Below are positions 40,346 to 48,370 of a stretch of 64,000 nucleotides of DNA, in pieces (the first letter of the stretch is position 1; each line of letters opens with the position of its first letter). The stretch comes from JAVBNC01 sp031551765 (GTDB lineage: Bacteria; Desulfobacterota; Desulfovibrionia; Desulfovibrionales; Desulfovibrionaceae). The notes below the pieces were generated by a model. It saw only the letters and a list, made by a program, of their open reading frames with translations, did no database searches and was not told where the DNA came from. A program made the position numbers and the translations under genes. The stretch covers positions 1 to 64,000 of the forward strand of contig JAVBNC010000011.1 of assembly GCA_031551765.1 (NCBI GenBank), written 5' to 3'.

Positions 40346-41776
40346 ATGCACTGCTCAGACACCATAGCTGCCATTGCCACGGCTTCCGGCCAGGGTGGCA
40401 TCGGCATTGTGCGCATCAGCGGGCCTGACGCGCTGCCGCTCTTGCGCCGTATTTTCCGGCCTTCCCATCCCAATTCCCCCATGCCCGCCGAATTCCGCTT
40501 CCGGCCCCGCTACCTGCACCACGGCTGGGCGCACGCCCTGCCGCGCGCCGGGGAAAACGCCGCCTACGGCGAATCCCTGGACGAAGTGCTGGCCGTGTAC
40601 ATGCCCGGCCCGGCCACGGCCACCGGGGAAGATACGGCGGAACTGCACTGTCACGGCGGCCCGGCCGTGTTGCGCGCCGTGCTGGACGCCGCGCTGGAGG
40701 GCGGGGCGCGCATGGCGGAGCGGGGCGAATTCACTTACCGCGCCTTTGTGAACGGCCGCATGGACCTGGCCCAGGCCGAGGCCGTGGCGGAACTGATAGC
40801 CGCCCCTTCCCGCCAGGGGTTGCGTCTGGCCAAAGCCAAGCTGGAAGGCCTCTTGAGCGGCCGCATCGGCCGTTTGCGGGCCACGGTGGACGAATTGCGG
40901 GCCAGAATCTGCCTGGCCGTGGATTTTCCGGAAGACGAAGGCGAATGCCTGGACCGCGCCGTTTTTTCCGCCTCCCTGGTTACGGTGCGCGAGGGCATTG
41001 CGGAACTTCTGGCCGGTTTCGAGCGGGCGCGCCACTGGCGGGAAGGGGCCAGCGCGGTGCTGGCCGGCAGGGTCAACGTGGGCAAGTCCAGCCTCTTGAA
41101 CGCGCTTTTAGGCCGCGAGCGGGCCATTGTTTCCAGCCAGCCGGGCACCACGAGGGATTTTATTGAGGAAAGCCTTGATCTTGACGGGCTGCGCGTGCGC
41201 CTGACCGACACCGCCGGGCTGCGAGAAAGCAGCGACATGGTGGAACAAACCGGGGTACGCCGCGCCCGTGACCTGGCCGCGGAGGCGGATTGCGTGCTGC
41301 TGGTGGCGGAGGCGGGGCTGCCGCTGGAAGAGGTGGAGCACGAACTCATGGCCGCATGCGGCCCCAAGTTGCTGTTGGTCTGGAACAAGGTTGACAAACT
41401 GGACGATGCCGTGCGCGCCCAGGCTATCGGCGCGCACGGCCCGTCCGTGGCGGAAGTGTTCGTGTCCGCCAAAAGCGGGGAGGGCCTGGAGCAGCTGGCC
41501 AACGCCCTGCGCCAATGTATCCTGTCCGCCGGGGACGGCATGGTTTTGGAGCCGGACACCGGGGATCTGGCCCCCAACCTGCGCCAGTCCCAGCTTTTGC
41601 GCGCCGCTTTGGAGCGGGTGGAAGAGCTGGAGCGGGATCTTGAGGCCGGGCTGCCTGGCGATATCCTGGGGGTGGGCTTGGACACCCTGGCCTCCCTTTT
41701 GGGGGAGATCACCGGGGAAAGCACGCCGGACGCCGTTCTGGGCCAGATATTCTCCCGTTTTTGTATTGGAAAATAA
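40346..41776 (+). CDS. mnmE: tRNA modification GTPase MnmE
   Basis: A 476-residue enzyme that, with MnmG, installs carboxymethylaminomethyl groups on U34 of certain tRNAs. An N-terminal folate-binding domain (DTIAAIATASGQGGIGIVRISG, GEDTAELHCHGG) precedes helical domain segments that bracket the inserted G domain: P-loop GRVNVGKSS, switch I PGTTRDF, DTAGLR and NKVD. The C-terminus ends FCIGK, with the conserved catalytic cysteine. The length is slightly above the usual ~455. It closes the rpmH cluster; no terminator is evident before the next promoter. Confidence 0.96.
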   Translation: MHCSDTIAAIATASGQGGIGIVRISGPDALPLLRRIFRPSHPNSPMPAEFRFRPRYLHHGWAHALPRAGENAAYGESLDEVLAVYMPGPATATGEDTAELHCHGGPAVLRAVLDAALEGGARMAERGEFTYRAFVNGRMDLAQAEAVAELIAAPSRQGLRLAKAKLEGLLSGRIGRLRATVDELRARICLAVDFPEDEGECLDRAVFSASLVTVREGIAELLAGFERARHWREGASAVLAGRVNVGKSSLLNALLGRERAIVSSQPGTTRDFIEESLDLDGLRVRLTDTAGLRESSDMVEQTGVRRARDLAAEADCVLLVAEAGLPLEEVEHELMAACGPKLLLVWNKVDKLDDAVRAQAIGAHGPSVAEVFVSAKSGEGLEQLANALRQCILSAGDGMVLEPDTGDLAPNLRQSQLLRAALERVEELERDLEAGLPGDILGVGLDTLASLLGEITGESTPDAVLGQIFSRFCIGK

Positions 41777-41820
41777 CCGAAAGCCGATCTGGGCGCTAGA
41801 AATAAAAATGTAAATAGTGC

Positions 41821-41849
41821 TTGCTACGCGGGAGCGATTTCTATATAAG
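41821..41849 (+). promoter_or_regulatory. candidate promoter of the P460-like gene
   Basis: TTGCTA (41821-41826), 17-base spacer, TATAAG (41844-41849), in an AT-rich pocket of the 164-base gap after mnmE. Confidence 0.5.
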
Positions 41850-41940
41850 CTGGTTAATCCAGACTATATGAGTCGCCAATGTGTGTTCCGGACTCGCGGA
41901 GCCCGATAATGGGCCTTGCTGCCTCCGGCGTGGAGGATTA

Positions 41941-42570
41941 ATGAAAGCGTCGCGCAGCAACATAAACCTGTCCGCCTTGGTGCGGGCATTTACTGTGCGG
42001 ACGGAACAACGCGTGAAAAGTTTCCGGAAGGAACGCGTATCCGCAACCGCGAAACAGGCGGCGGTCTTCGCCTTCTTTTTGACAGCATTGAGCATCTCGC
42101 CTGGCCTGGTTTCAGGGGCGGGATCCGGCCTTTACGTCCGCAACGGCAACTCCGTCTTGCCTCCCGCGGAGGCGGAACAGGTGTTTGCCTATATAACGGC
42201 CACGGCTCCCTATGCCAAATGGCCGATTATGCCGGGCACGGTTATGTTCCGGCAGGGCGTGGAACCGCACGAGATGCGCCAGAACATCCACGTGAACCCC
42301 GTCGCGTTCGCCGCGTTGCGCGCCGGTGCGCCGGAGCTGCCGGCCGGGTCCATGCTGGTCAAGGAAGTCCTGAATCCCGACAACAGCGTGCATTCCCTGG
42401 CCGTCACCTACAAAGCCGAGGGCAGCGGGCCGGAAATCCAGGACAGGCTTTGGGTGCGCTACACTCGGGACGGCAAGGTCATAACCATGGGCAGCGAAGA
42501 GGGCGGCTGCGTGTCTTGCCACAGCAAGGCGGCGAAACGCGATTTTGTGCTGCTCAAGCCGGGAAAATAA
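41941..42570 (+). CDS. cytochrome P460-like exported haem protein
   Basis: A 209-residue protein with an uncleaved-looking basic N-region (about 40 residues), a hydrophobic signal segment (about 38-60, ending VSGA), then a cytochrome P460 family domain: YAKWPIMPGT, GSMLVKEVLNPD and VRYTRDGKVI, ending with a c-type haem motif CVSCH near residue 192. It should be exported and covalently bind haem. P460 proteins oxidise hydroxylamine or handle nitric oxide in nitrifiers; in an anaerobe, nitrosative-stress defence is a guess. GGAGGA is only three bases from ATG 41941; GTG 42013 would give a more normal signal length. Confidence 0.72.
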   Translation: MKASRSNINLSALVRAFTVRTEQRVKSFRKERVSATAKQAAVFAFFLTALSISPGLVSGAGSGLYVRNGNSVLPPAEAEQVFAYITATAPYAKWPIMPGTVMFRQGVEPHEMRQNIHVNPVAFAALRAGAPELPAGSMLVKEVLNPDNSVHSLAVTYKAEGSGPEIQDRLWVRYTRDGKVITMGSEEGGCVSCHSKAAKRDFVLLKPGK

Positions 42571-42584
42571 ACGGTTCAGCCAAC

Positions 42585-42618
42585 GACAAGGGGGCGTTCG
42601 CAAGAGCGCCCTTTTGTC
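42585..42618 (+). terminator. terminator after P460-like gene
   Basis: GACAAGGGGGCG (42585-42596) pairs through two G-U pairs with CGCCCTTTTGTC (42607-42618), then GTTTCCC. It lies between convergent genes. Confidence 0.75.
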
Positions 42619-42640
42619 GTTTCCCAGCATCGGGAGCGGG

Positions 42641-43504
42641 TCAGGAATATTTCTTTTCCGCGTCCCGGATTTCCGTCAGGCGCAGAATCTCGTTCAGCTC
42701 GCCGAAAATGAACATGTTATCCAGGTAATCCTTGGTGCTGCCTTTTTCCTTGATCTCCGTGTACAGGCCGGTAAGGGCCTTGGACACCACGCGGGCGCAG
42801 GCGCCCGGGTAAATGACCAGGGAAAAGCCGATTTCCCGCAGCGTGTCCAGGGGTTGCAGGGGGGTTTTGCCGCCTTCCACCATGTTGGCCAGCAGGGGCA
42901 CGCCGGGAAATGCCTTGCAGCACCGGCGCATTTCCTCTTCGTTCTGCGGGGCCTCTATGAACAGGATGTCCGCGCCGGCTTCCTTGTACATGGCGGCGCG
43001 ATGGATGGCTTCTTCCAAGCCGGATATGGCGCGGGCGTCCGTGCGGGCCATGATCATGAAGTCCTGGGAATGGCGGGCATCGCAGGCGGCCCGGATTTTT
43101 CCGGCCATTTCCCCGGCCGATATGACGGTCTTGCCGCTCATATGCCCGCAACGCTTGGGCATGACCTGGTCTTCCAGCTGGATGCAGGCCACGCCGGCTT
43201 TTTCATAGGCGCGCACGGTGCGGGCCACGTTCAGGGCGTTGCCGAAGCCGGTGTCCCCGTCCGCCACAATGGCCTGGCCCGTGACGTCGTAAATATACGA
43301 GGCCTTTTCCGCCAGCTCGTTCATGGTGGTCAGCCCTATGTCCGGCTTGCCGAGCGTGGAGTAAGAGACGGCCGCCCCGGACATGTACACGGCTTCAAAC
43401 CCCACGTGGCGGGCCACGGCGGCGGAAAGGGCGTCGTACACGCCGGGCAGCACCAGGGGACGGTGCGCGGCGAGCAGGCTTTTCAGTTTTTTCCCAGGCG
43501 TCAT
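42641..43504 (-). CDS. isocitrate lyase/PEP mutase superfamily enzyme
   Basis: A 287-residue TIM-barrel enzyme of the methylisocitrate lyase type. Visible: PGVYDALSA, YMSGAAVSYSTLG, ADGDTGFGN (metal-binding aspartates), QLEDQVMPKRCGH with the KRCGH active-site loop carrying the catalytic cysteine, and IMARTDA. The lyase loop makes C-C cleavage (2-methylisocitrate, 2,3-dimethylmalate or oxaloacetate) more likely than a phosphonate mutase, but no 2-methylcitrate synthase or dehydratase gene is nearby. It lies just downstream of, and in the same direction as, a DASS carboxylate transporter (50-base gap), so both may serve uptake and cleavage of one dicarboxylate or tricarboxylate. Confidence 0.82.
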   Translation of the reverse strand: MTPGKKLKSLLAAHRPLVLPGVYDALSAAVARHVGFEAVYMSGAAVSYSTLGKPDIGLTTMNELAEKASYIYDVTGQAIVADGDTGFGNALNVARTVRAYEKAGVACIQLEDQVMPKRCGHMSGKTVISAGEMAGKIRAACDARHSQDFMIMARTDARAISGLEEAIHRAAMYKEAGADILFIEAPQNEEEMRRCCKAFPGVPLLANMVEGGKTPLQPLDTLREIGFSLVIYPGACARVVSKALTGLYTEIKEKGSTKDYLDNMFIFGELNEILRLTEIRDAEKKYS

Positions 43505-43554
43505 GTCTCACCTCCAGAAAGGTTGCGCGTGAAGCGTTTCAGGACGAAAATACG

Positions 43555-45030
43555 CTAGCTCACGAGTTTTATCAGCGGCACCACGAAAAACGTTGCCCAG
43601 ACAATATAGATGACCGCGCAGGCCGGGGTTATCCAGCAGGCGGCGCGCGTGAGGTCTTTCACCTCATAGTAGCCCATGCCGTAGGTCATGATCAGCTGGG
43701 CGCCCTGGTGGGGCAGGAAAAAGGAAATGCGGCAGAACGCGTAGGTAACCCAGGCCACGGCCACGGTCTGCATCGGGTCCAGCTTGGCGGCCGCGGACAC
43801 GACCATGGATATGGGCACCAGCAGGGCCGCTGCGGAAGTAATGGAAGCGATGCCCAGGCGAATGACCAGGGTGGCGGCGACCATGACGATCAGCACCAGG
43901 GGCAGGCTTTCCATGCCCAGGGCCGATATTTTTCCCGCGAAGTAGTTCATGACCTTGTATTTTCCCAGGGCCGAGGAAAACCCGAGGGCGGAACCGATGA
44001 TGAAATACCCCTCCCAGGAAGCCTTTTTGCCTTCCTTTTTCCAGTTCCCGGGCCCGATGCCGGGAATGAACAGCACGGCGCACATGAACACCAGGACCAG
44101 GGAGGCGGGGATTTTATGGATATGGTCTGTCAGGAACAGCGCGATCATGGCCAGCAGGGCCACCAGGCAGTAAATTTCGTTGTAGCTCAACGGCCCGAGG
44201 GCCTTGATCCGCTCCTGGATGAAGTCGGCGTTGATTTCCTGCACCGTGGAAGGGAACAGCTTTTTCAGCAGGTACCAGGAAACGAACATGGACCCCATGC
44301 AGGGAAGATAGAGAATAAAAAAGGTGGTGGACCAGTATTGGGGAATTTTTGTGGCCTGCTCTACCAGTCCGCCGATCATGATGGTCAGGGCGGCTCCGGT
44401 CAGGAACGCGCCGCCCATGATGATGGGGATAAGGGCCACGGCCAGCCAGACGGCCTTCTGATACGGGTTAAAGGGCCTTCCGCTATCCAGGGTCTCGAAC
44501 CCGAAGGGCTTTTGGTAGCCTTCGGCAATGGACATGTACAGCGCGCAACGGCCGGTGGCCACGGGGATCATCAGCGAAGCGGGAATGTCCGCGATGAACA
44601 GGGCGGCCAGCATTCTGCCGGGCGTGGCTTTTCCGCCCACGGCCGCCGCGACTTTCATGATCAGATAGACAATGCGCTCCGCAAGGCCGGAGGAGTGGAC
44701 CACGGCCGCGAATGCCGTTCCCCCCACCACCGCTATGGGCACGCTGCTGGTAAACCCGCTCAGGCTTTCCTGAAACGCCTTGCCGAGTGACAAGCCCTTG
44801 CTTCCCGGCGGAGCGGCCAGCGCCAGGGTGGTCAGCATGACCAGCAGCAGGCAGGAAGCGCACAGGTTCATGCAGCTTGACGCCCACAGGATCATGATGA
44901 CCACCAGCGCGCCCAGCAGCCGCTGGCCTTCCGGCGGCAGCCCGGTGCCTTTGGCCAGCACCAGCGTGAGGCCGCCGCAAATGAATGCCGCGACAAACAG
45001 CAGGAATTTCCGGTCTGACAATGCGCCCAT
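43555..45030 (-). CDS. DASS/SLC13-type carboxylate transporter
   Basis: A 491-residue inner-membrane protein with about 12 hydrophobic segments. Two hairpin-type regions with small polar residues (SSVPIAVVGGTAFAAVVHSSG and LGIASITSAAALLVPI) and the IADIPASLMIPVATG segment resemble the SNT-like loops of the divalent anion:sodium symporter (DASS/SLC13, CitT-like) family. The substrate is probably a dicarboxylate or tricarboxylate; pairing with the lyase gene downstream supports this. The start at 45030 is preceded by a GGAGGCG-like site. A 346-base leader upstream holds a promoter candidate and, further up, the cheZ terminator. Confidence 0.8.
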   Translation of the reverse strand: MGALSDRKFLLFVAAFICGGLTLVLAKGTGLPPEGQRLLGALVVIMILWASSCMNLCASCLLLVMLTTLALAAPPGSKGLSLGKAFQESLSGFTSSVPIAVVGGTAFAAVVHSSGLAERIVYLIMKVAAAVGGKATPGRMLAALFIADIPASLMIPVATGRCALYMSIAEGYQKPFGFETLDSGRPFNPYQKAVWLAVALIPIIMGGAFLTGAALTIMIGGLVEQATKIPQYWSTTFFILYLPCMGSMFVSWYLLKKLFPSTVQEINADFIQERIKALGPLSYNEIYCLVALLAMIALFLTDHIHKIPASLVLVFMCAVLFIPGIGPGNWKKEGKKASWEGYFIIGSALGFSSALGKYKVMNYFAGKISALGMESLPLVLIVMVAATLVIRLGIASITSAAALLVPISMVVSAAAKLDPMQTVAVAWVTYAFCRISFFLPHQGAQLIMTYGMGYYEVKDLTRAACWITPACAVIYIVWATFFVVPLIKLVS

Positions 45031-45082
45031 AGTCGCCTCCAGGTTGGTCAGAAAGTGTACAGTGGGCGTGGCCGGGCCACGT

Positions 45083-45112
45083 GTATTTCTGAGTAAGACC
45101 GTGCACTGTCAA
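45083..45112 (-). promoter_or_regulatory. candidate promoter of the DASS transporter gene
   Basis: A perfect -35 TTGACA (45112-45107 on the minus strand), 18 bases, then AAATAC (45088-45083), a weak -10. An imperfect inverted pair, CAGTGCAC and CACTGTACAC, brackets the region and could bind a regulator. The remaining leader up to 45277 shows nothing else that I can name. Confidence 0.35.
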
Positions 45113-45277
45113 AGCGCTGGAGACTGTGGCCGGATAAAATAACGCTGCGGATATTTTTTATTGTACGGGAGTATCCTGTTTGCTGTATGAAAGCTAGCAG
45201 CCGTCAATTTTATTGGCAAGAAAAAAAATGGCGCGCCACAAAGACAAGCAGGTCATGTCCATGCAGCGTGGAAATAT

Positions 45278-45322
45278 AAAACGCCTTCTGTTTTCATTTA
45301 ATGAAAACAGAAGGCGTTTTTA
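45278..45322 (-). terminator. strong terminator after cheZ
   Basis: AAAACGCCTTCTGTTTTCAT (from 45278) forms a perfect 21-base stem with 45300-45320, flanked by T-runs on both strands. It lies 55 bases past the cheZ stop. Confidence 0.9.
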
Positions 45323-45376
45323 GATCGTAGTGTACGCTGAATGCGCGAGTATTGCGAAATGGAAGGGCGACTGGCG

Positions 45377-46114
45377 CTACAAGCCGAGATCGGCGAGCAG
45401 GCTGTCCACGTCCGTCTGGGAGACGTCACGGGTGGGGCCTTTCAGCTCGGAACCCTTGATCTGCTCCATTTTCTTTTTGCTCTCCGCCGCGATCTCCTTA
45501 AGGTCTTTTTCCGGCATTTCCTCGCGGGTTTTGAGCATCAGGCCGCTGGAGACGTACATTTCAAAAATGGACTCCTGAATGTCGCTGAGCGCCCGGACCA
45601 CCTTTTTCAGGCGCTGGCCGGTCAGGTCCTGGAAGCTGAGCGTGGTCAGAATGGAGGTCAGGGCCTCTTCCGTGGCCACGCTGTGCTCGGCCAGTTTTTC
45701 CACGGTGTTGCCCGGCGCTTTGTCCTGAAGCTCCACCAGCAGGGTGGCTATTTCCTGCTGCTTGTCCAGAAGCTGTTCCGCGACGGTCATAATGGATTCC
45801 GTGGCCTCCAGCGTGGTGGCCATGACTTCCTCAAGCTGCTTGGAGGCTTCGGAAAACAGCTTGCCGGTCTTTTCAGAATCCGGGGCCGCGCCGTTGTCCG
45901 TGGAAGCCGCGCTGATTTCCTTGTAGATGTTCTGCAGCCCGTGGCGCATCTCATCGTTGATGTGGCGGTAAAATTCGTTCTCCACCAGGGCGTTGTGCAT
46001 GGCGGAGGAGAGGGCTTGTTCCACGGCGGCCACCACTGCGCCCTTGACGGCTTCCGCCACTTGCGCGGCCACGGAAGACAGGGCTTTATCCAGTATCTGA
46101 TCTTGAGAGAGCAT
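45377..46114 (-). CDS. cheZ: chemotaxis protein phosphatase CheZ
   Basis: A 245-residue, almost wholly helical protein that dephosphorylates CheY-P. The catalytic segment LSFQDLTGQRLKKVV (around residue 165) contains the aspartate and glutamine that activate water in CheZ. The C-terminal peptide VSQTDVDSLLADLGL matches the CheY-binding helix. The N-terminal half is a long helical hairpin that should dimerise. Length is near the family norm (about 215-245). Other che genes are not adjacent; the next gene upstream is a PilZ-like protein 36 bases away on the same strand, so the two are probably one unit ended by a strong terminator. Confidence 0.9.
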   Translation of the reverse strand: MLSQDQILDKALSSVAAQVAEAVKGAVVAAVEQALSSAMHNALVENEFYRHINDEMRHGLQNIYKEISAASTDNGAAPDSEKTGKLFSEASKQLEEVMATTLEATESIMTVAEQLLDKQQEIATLLVELQDKAPGNTVEKLAEHSVATEEALTSILTTLSFQDLTGQRLKKVVRALSDIQESIFEMYVSSGLMLKTREEMPEKDLKEIAAESKKKMEQIKGSELKGPTRDVSQTDVDSLLADLGL

Positions 46115-46150
46115 GCCGGGTCCTTTGGTCAGAGGTAGATAACAAGGGGT

Positions 46151-46684
46151 TCAGCCGAGCCGTTTTTCGCGCAACGCTTTGCGTTCTTCCTGAAACACGA
46201 AGCGAATGATTTTTTCCCGCTCTTCTTCTGGCAGCCGTGTGAAACGGAAATCAAAGACCGTGCCGGAAGCCGCGCGGCGCATGGCGTTTATGCTGCCTAT
46301 GCCGCTGGCCGTGACAAAATCCGCCTGGCCGAGCTGCAGCACCACTTCCAGGCAGTCTCCTTGGGCCAGGGGCAGCGGGCTGCGCAGGAGCAACTGCTGG
46401 GCGCTTATTTCCAGCACCTCCAGGGGGTGGGGAAAATCCTGCTCCAGCTTTTCCGCGTGCAGGGCGGCCAGAATGGCGTCCAGCTTCGTGTCCATGCGGC
46501 AGAGGAACGCGGCCACCGTTTCAGGCAGGCGGGCCTGTTCCATGAATTCTTCCCGGCTTATGGCCGGTTCCCCTAAAAGAGGGGAGGCCGTCGCATGCGC
46601 CAGCGGGGGGCTGCTCGTGTCCGGCAGGGTGCGGAAGCGCCCTTTCAGAAAGGTGCGGATGCTGGAGTAGGTGTTTTCTTCCAT
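46151..46684 (-). CDS. PilZ-like protein (putative c-di-GMP effector)
   Basis: A 177-residue protein. Helical N-terminal ~85 residues (including RMDTKLDAILAAL) precede a beta-rich segment (PLEVLEISAQQLLLRSPLPL, GDCLEVVLQLG, FDFRFTRL) and a final helix, EEREKIIRFVFQEERK, which is the usual end of PilZ domains. The canonical RxxxR and D/NxSxxG c-di-GMP residues are not clear, so ligand binding is uncertain. The start at 46684 was chosen over the frame beginning at 46738, whose first residues come from a hairpin. Co-direction with cheZ suggests a motility role. Confidence 0.55.
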   Translation of the reverse strand: MEENTYSSIRTFLKGRFRTLPDTSSPPLAHATASPLLGEPAISREEFMEQARLPETVAAFLCRMDTKLDAILAALHAEKLEQDFPHPLEVLEISAQQLLLRSPLPLAQGDCLEVVLQLGQADFVTASGIGSINAMRRAASGTVFDFRFTRLPEEEREKIIRFVFQEERKALREKRLG

Positions 46685-46710
46685 GCCGACCCTGTCCGAT
46701 AAATAGGAGC

Positions 46711-46736
46711 GGCCGCCACGTGCACGCGCGGCGGCC
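46711..46736 (-). terminator. hairpin after cpoB
   Basis: GGCCGCC (46711-46717) pairs with GGCGGCC (46730-46736) just past the cpoB stop and before the PilZ-like start. Short T-tract, so a weak terminator or attenuator. Confidence 0.4.
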
Positions 46737-46748
46737 ACGACAAAAAAC

Positions 46749-47621
46749 TTACTTGTTGGCCGCTAGAAACGCTTTGGCCCGCCCGGCTTCGGGGCTGTTG
46801 GGGTATTTTTTGATCAACTCTTCCAGGCGGTAACGCGCGGCGTCCTTTTTTCCGACGTTCTGGAAAGACATGCCCTGCTTGAGCATGGCGGACTGGTACT
46901 TCACGCTGCCCGGGAATTTTTCAATGACCTGCTGGTAGGCCAGCGCGGCGGCGGCGTAGTCTTTCAGCTGGTAAAAGGACTCACCGCGCCAGAAGTGGGC
47001 GTTGCTGCTCAGCTTGTTGCTGGGATATGCCTGGGTAAAGTCTGTGAAAATCTTGACCGCATCCTTGTAACGCCTGTCGCTGAAGGCTTTCATGCCGTTG
47101 TCATACAGGGCGGTGGCCGTGTCCTTGGCCTGGGCGCTGGGCTGGGCCGTGGTGGTGGCCGGGGTTGTCGTGTTCATGGTGGAACTGGTGGACGGGGTCC
47201 CGGTAGGCGCGGAGCTTGCGGGAATGCTGCCGTATTCCGGGGCCGCGTCCAGGGCCTCCACTTTCATGCCCAGTTCCGAAGCCATCTGGCGCAGGGCCAC
47301 TTCCAGGCGGTCCACCTTGGCGCGCACGGCGTTGGGGTCACCCTGGCCGTCCTGGCCGCCCGCGCGGGCGTTCATTTCGTCCACCTGGCCGCGCAGGGCG
47401 TTCAGTTCCTGACGCATGGCCTGCATTTGGGCCCACATTTCGGCCTGGCCGGGCAGCACCTGTTCCACGTTGCCCACCTGAGACGAGAGGGTGGCGATCT
47501 GGCGCTCGTTTTGGTTCACGCGGGTGTACAGCGTGTCAATGTCGCCCTGTTTGGTGCAGGAAATCAGCGCGGGAAGCAAAAGCGCCCCCATAAGGCAGCG
47601 GGAAAAGGAACGGGTGGTCAT
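46749..47621 (-). CDS. cpoB: CpoB/YbgF-like cell-division coordinator lipoprotein
   Basis: A 290-residue protein. The signal ends in a lipobox LPALISC, so unlike E. coli CpoB it should be lipidated. A coiled coil follows (about 30-75, IDTLYTRVNQNERQIATL), then a Thr/Ser/Pro-rich linker (about 125-165) and three TPR units (YDNGMKAFSDRRYKDAVKIF, AHFWRGESFYQLKDYAAAAL, GMSFQNVGKKDAARYRLEEL). CpoB links peptidoglycan synthesis with Tol-Pal outer-membrane constriction; tol and pal genes are not nearby here. The start at 47621 has GGAG 8 bases upstream. It is downstream of lspA and the small membrane protein on the same strand. Confidence 0.85.
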   Translation of the reverse strand: MTTRSFSRCLMGALLLPALISCTKQGDIDTLYTRVNQNERQIATLSSQVGNVEQVLPGQAEMWAQMQAMRQELNALRGQVDEMNARAGGQDGQGDPNAVRAKVDRLEVALRQMASELGMKVEALDAAPEYGSIPASSAPTGTPSTSSTMNTTTPATTTAQPSAQAKDTATALYDNGMKAFSDRRYKDAVKIFTDFTQAYPSNKLSSNAHFWRGESFYQLKDYAAAALAYQQVIEKFPGSVKYQSAMLKQGMSFQNVGKKDAARYRLEELIKKYPNSPEAGRAKAFLAANK

Positions 47622-47664
47622 ATGCTTACTCCAATACAGACGCAGCATGCCGCGTCGGCGGTCA

Positions 47665-47862
47665 TTATTGCATGGGGCGCGCCCTGCGGAAGCCGAAAAA
47701 CAGATAGATGAGCCCGCCCAGCACGGGCAGAAAAACCCCCATACGCATCCAGAGTTTGCGTTCCGCAGGACTGGGGAACTCGTGCCTTGATGCGTGCCAA
47801 ATACACCACAGATTCGGCAAAATAGGAATAGTCAGCAGGCAAAGTTTTAAAAAAGTGTTCAT
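47665..47862 (-). CDS. small membrane protein, PLDc_N-like
   Basis: A 65-residue protein with two membrane helices (about 3-22 and 42-60). The pattern, WMRMGVFLPVLGGLIYLFFG preceded by a charged loop and followed by R-rich residues, resembles the phospholipase D-nuclease N-terminal (PLDc_N) membrane domain that also occurs as small stand-alone proteins. No catalytic part is present. It lies 18 bases after lspA in the ileS operon. Function unknown. Confidence 0.55.
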   Translation of the reverse strand: MNTFLKLCLLTIPILPNLWCIWHASRHEFPSPAERKLWMRMGVFLPVLGGLIYLFFGFRRARPMQ

Positions 47863-47880
47863 GCTGTTCCCTGCGCCGCG

Positions 47881-48369
47881 CTAGGCCTTTTCTTCCTGGC
47901 GGCGCCAGGAAAGGAAAAGCGCCAGGGCCGCCCCACAGCAAATGGCGATATCCGCCACGTTGAAGGCCGGCCAATGCCAGTTGCCGAGGTAAAAATCCAG
48001 AAAGTCCACTACCGCCCTGTGACGGACGCGGTCAATGAGATTTCCCGCCGCGCCGCCCATGATCAGCCCCAGAGCGGTGAAAAACAGCCGTTCCGTCTCT
48101 TTGGCCTGCCGGGCCAGGAACACGATGACCACGGCGGCAAGAATGGTGGCGGCCAGAAACAGCCAGAACTGCCAGGCGATGTCGTGCCGGTTCAGAAAGC
48201 CGAAGGCCGCGCCCCGGTTACGCACGTGCACCAGGCTGAAAAAGCCCTGGATGACCGGAATTTCCGTGTGCAGGGGAATCGCCAGCCGCACCCAGAGCTT
48301 GCAGACCTGGTCCAGCAGGGTGACCAGGGCGGCCAGCGCCGCGATGAACAGGTACCTGTTCCGGAACAA
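47881..48369 (-). CDS. lspA: lipoprotein signal peptidase (signal peptidase II)
   Basis: A 162-residue inner-membrane aspartic protease that cleaves prolipoprotein signals after lipidation. Four membrane helices; conserved LDQVCKLWV, VRNRGAAFGFL, GGAAGNLIDRVRHRAVVDF (first catalytic aspartate) and FNVADIAI (second catalytic aspartate). It follows ileS by one base, the ileS-lspA pairing common in proteobacteria. At least four lipoprotein substrates are encoded in this window. Confidence 0.96.
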   Translation of the reverse strand: MFRNRYLFIAALAALVTLLDQVCKLWVRLAIPLHTEIPVIQGFFSLVHVRNRGAAFGFLNRHDIAWQFWLFLAATILAAVVIVFLARQAKETERLFFTALGLIMGGAAGNLIDRVRHRAVVDFLDFYLGNWHWPAFNVADIAICCGAALALFLSWRRQEEKA

Positions 48370-48370
48370 G

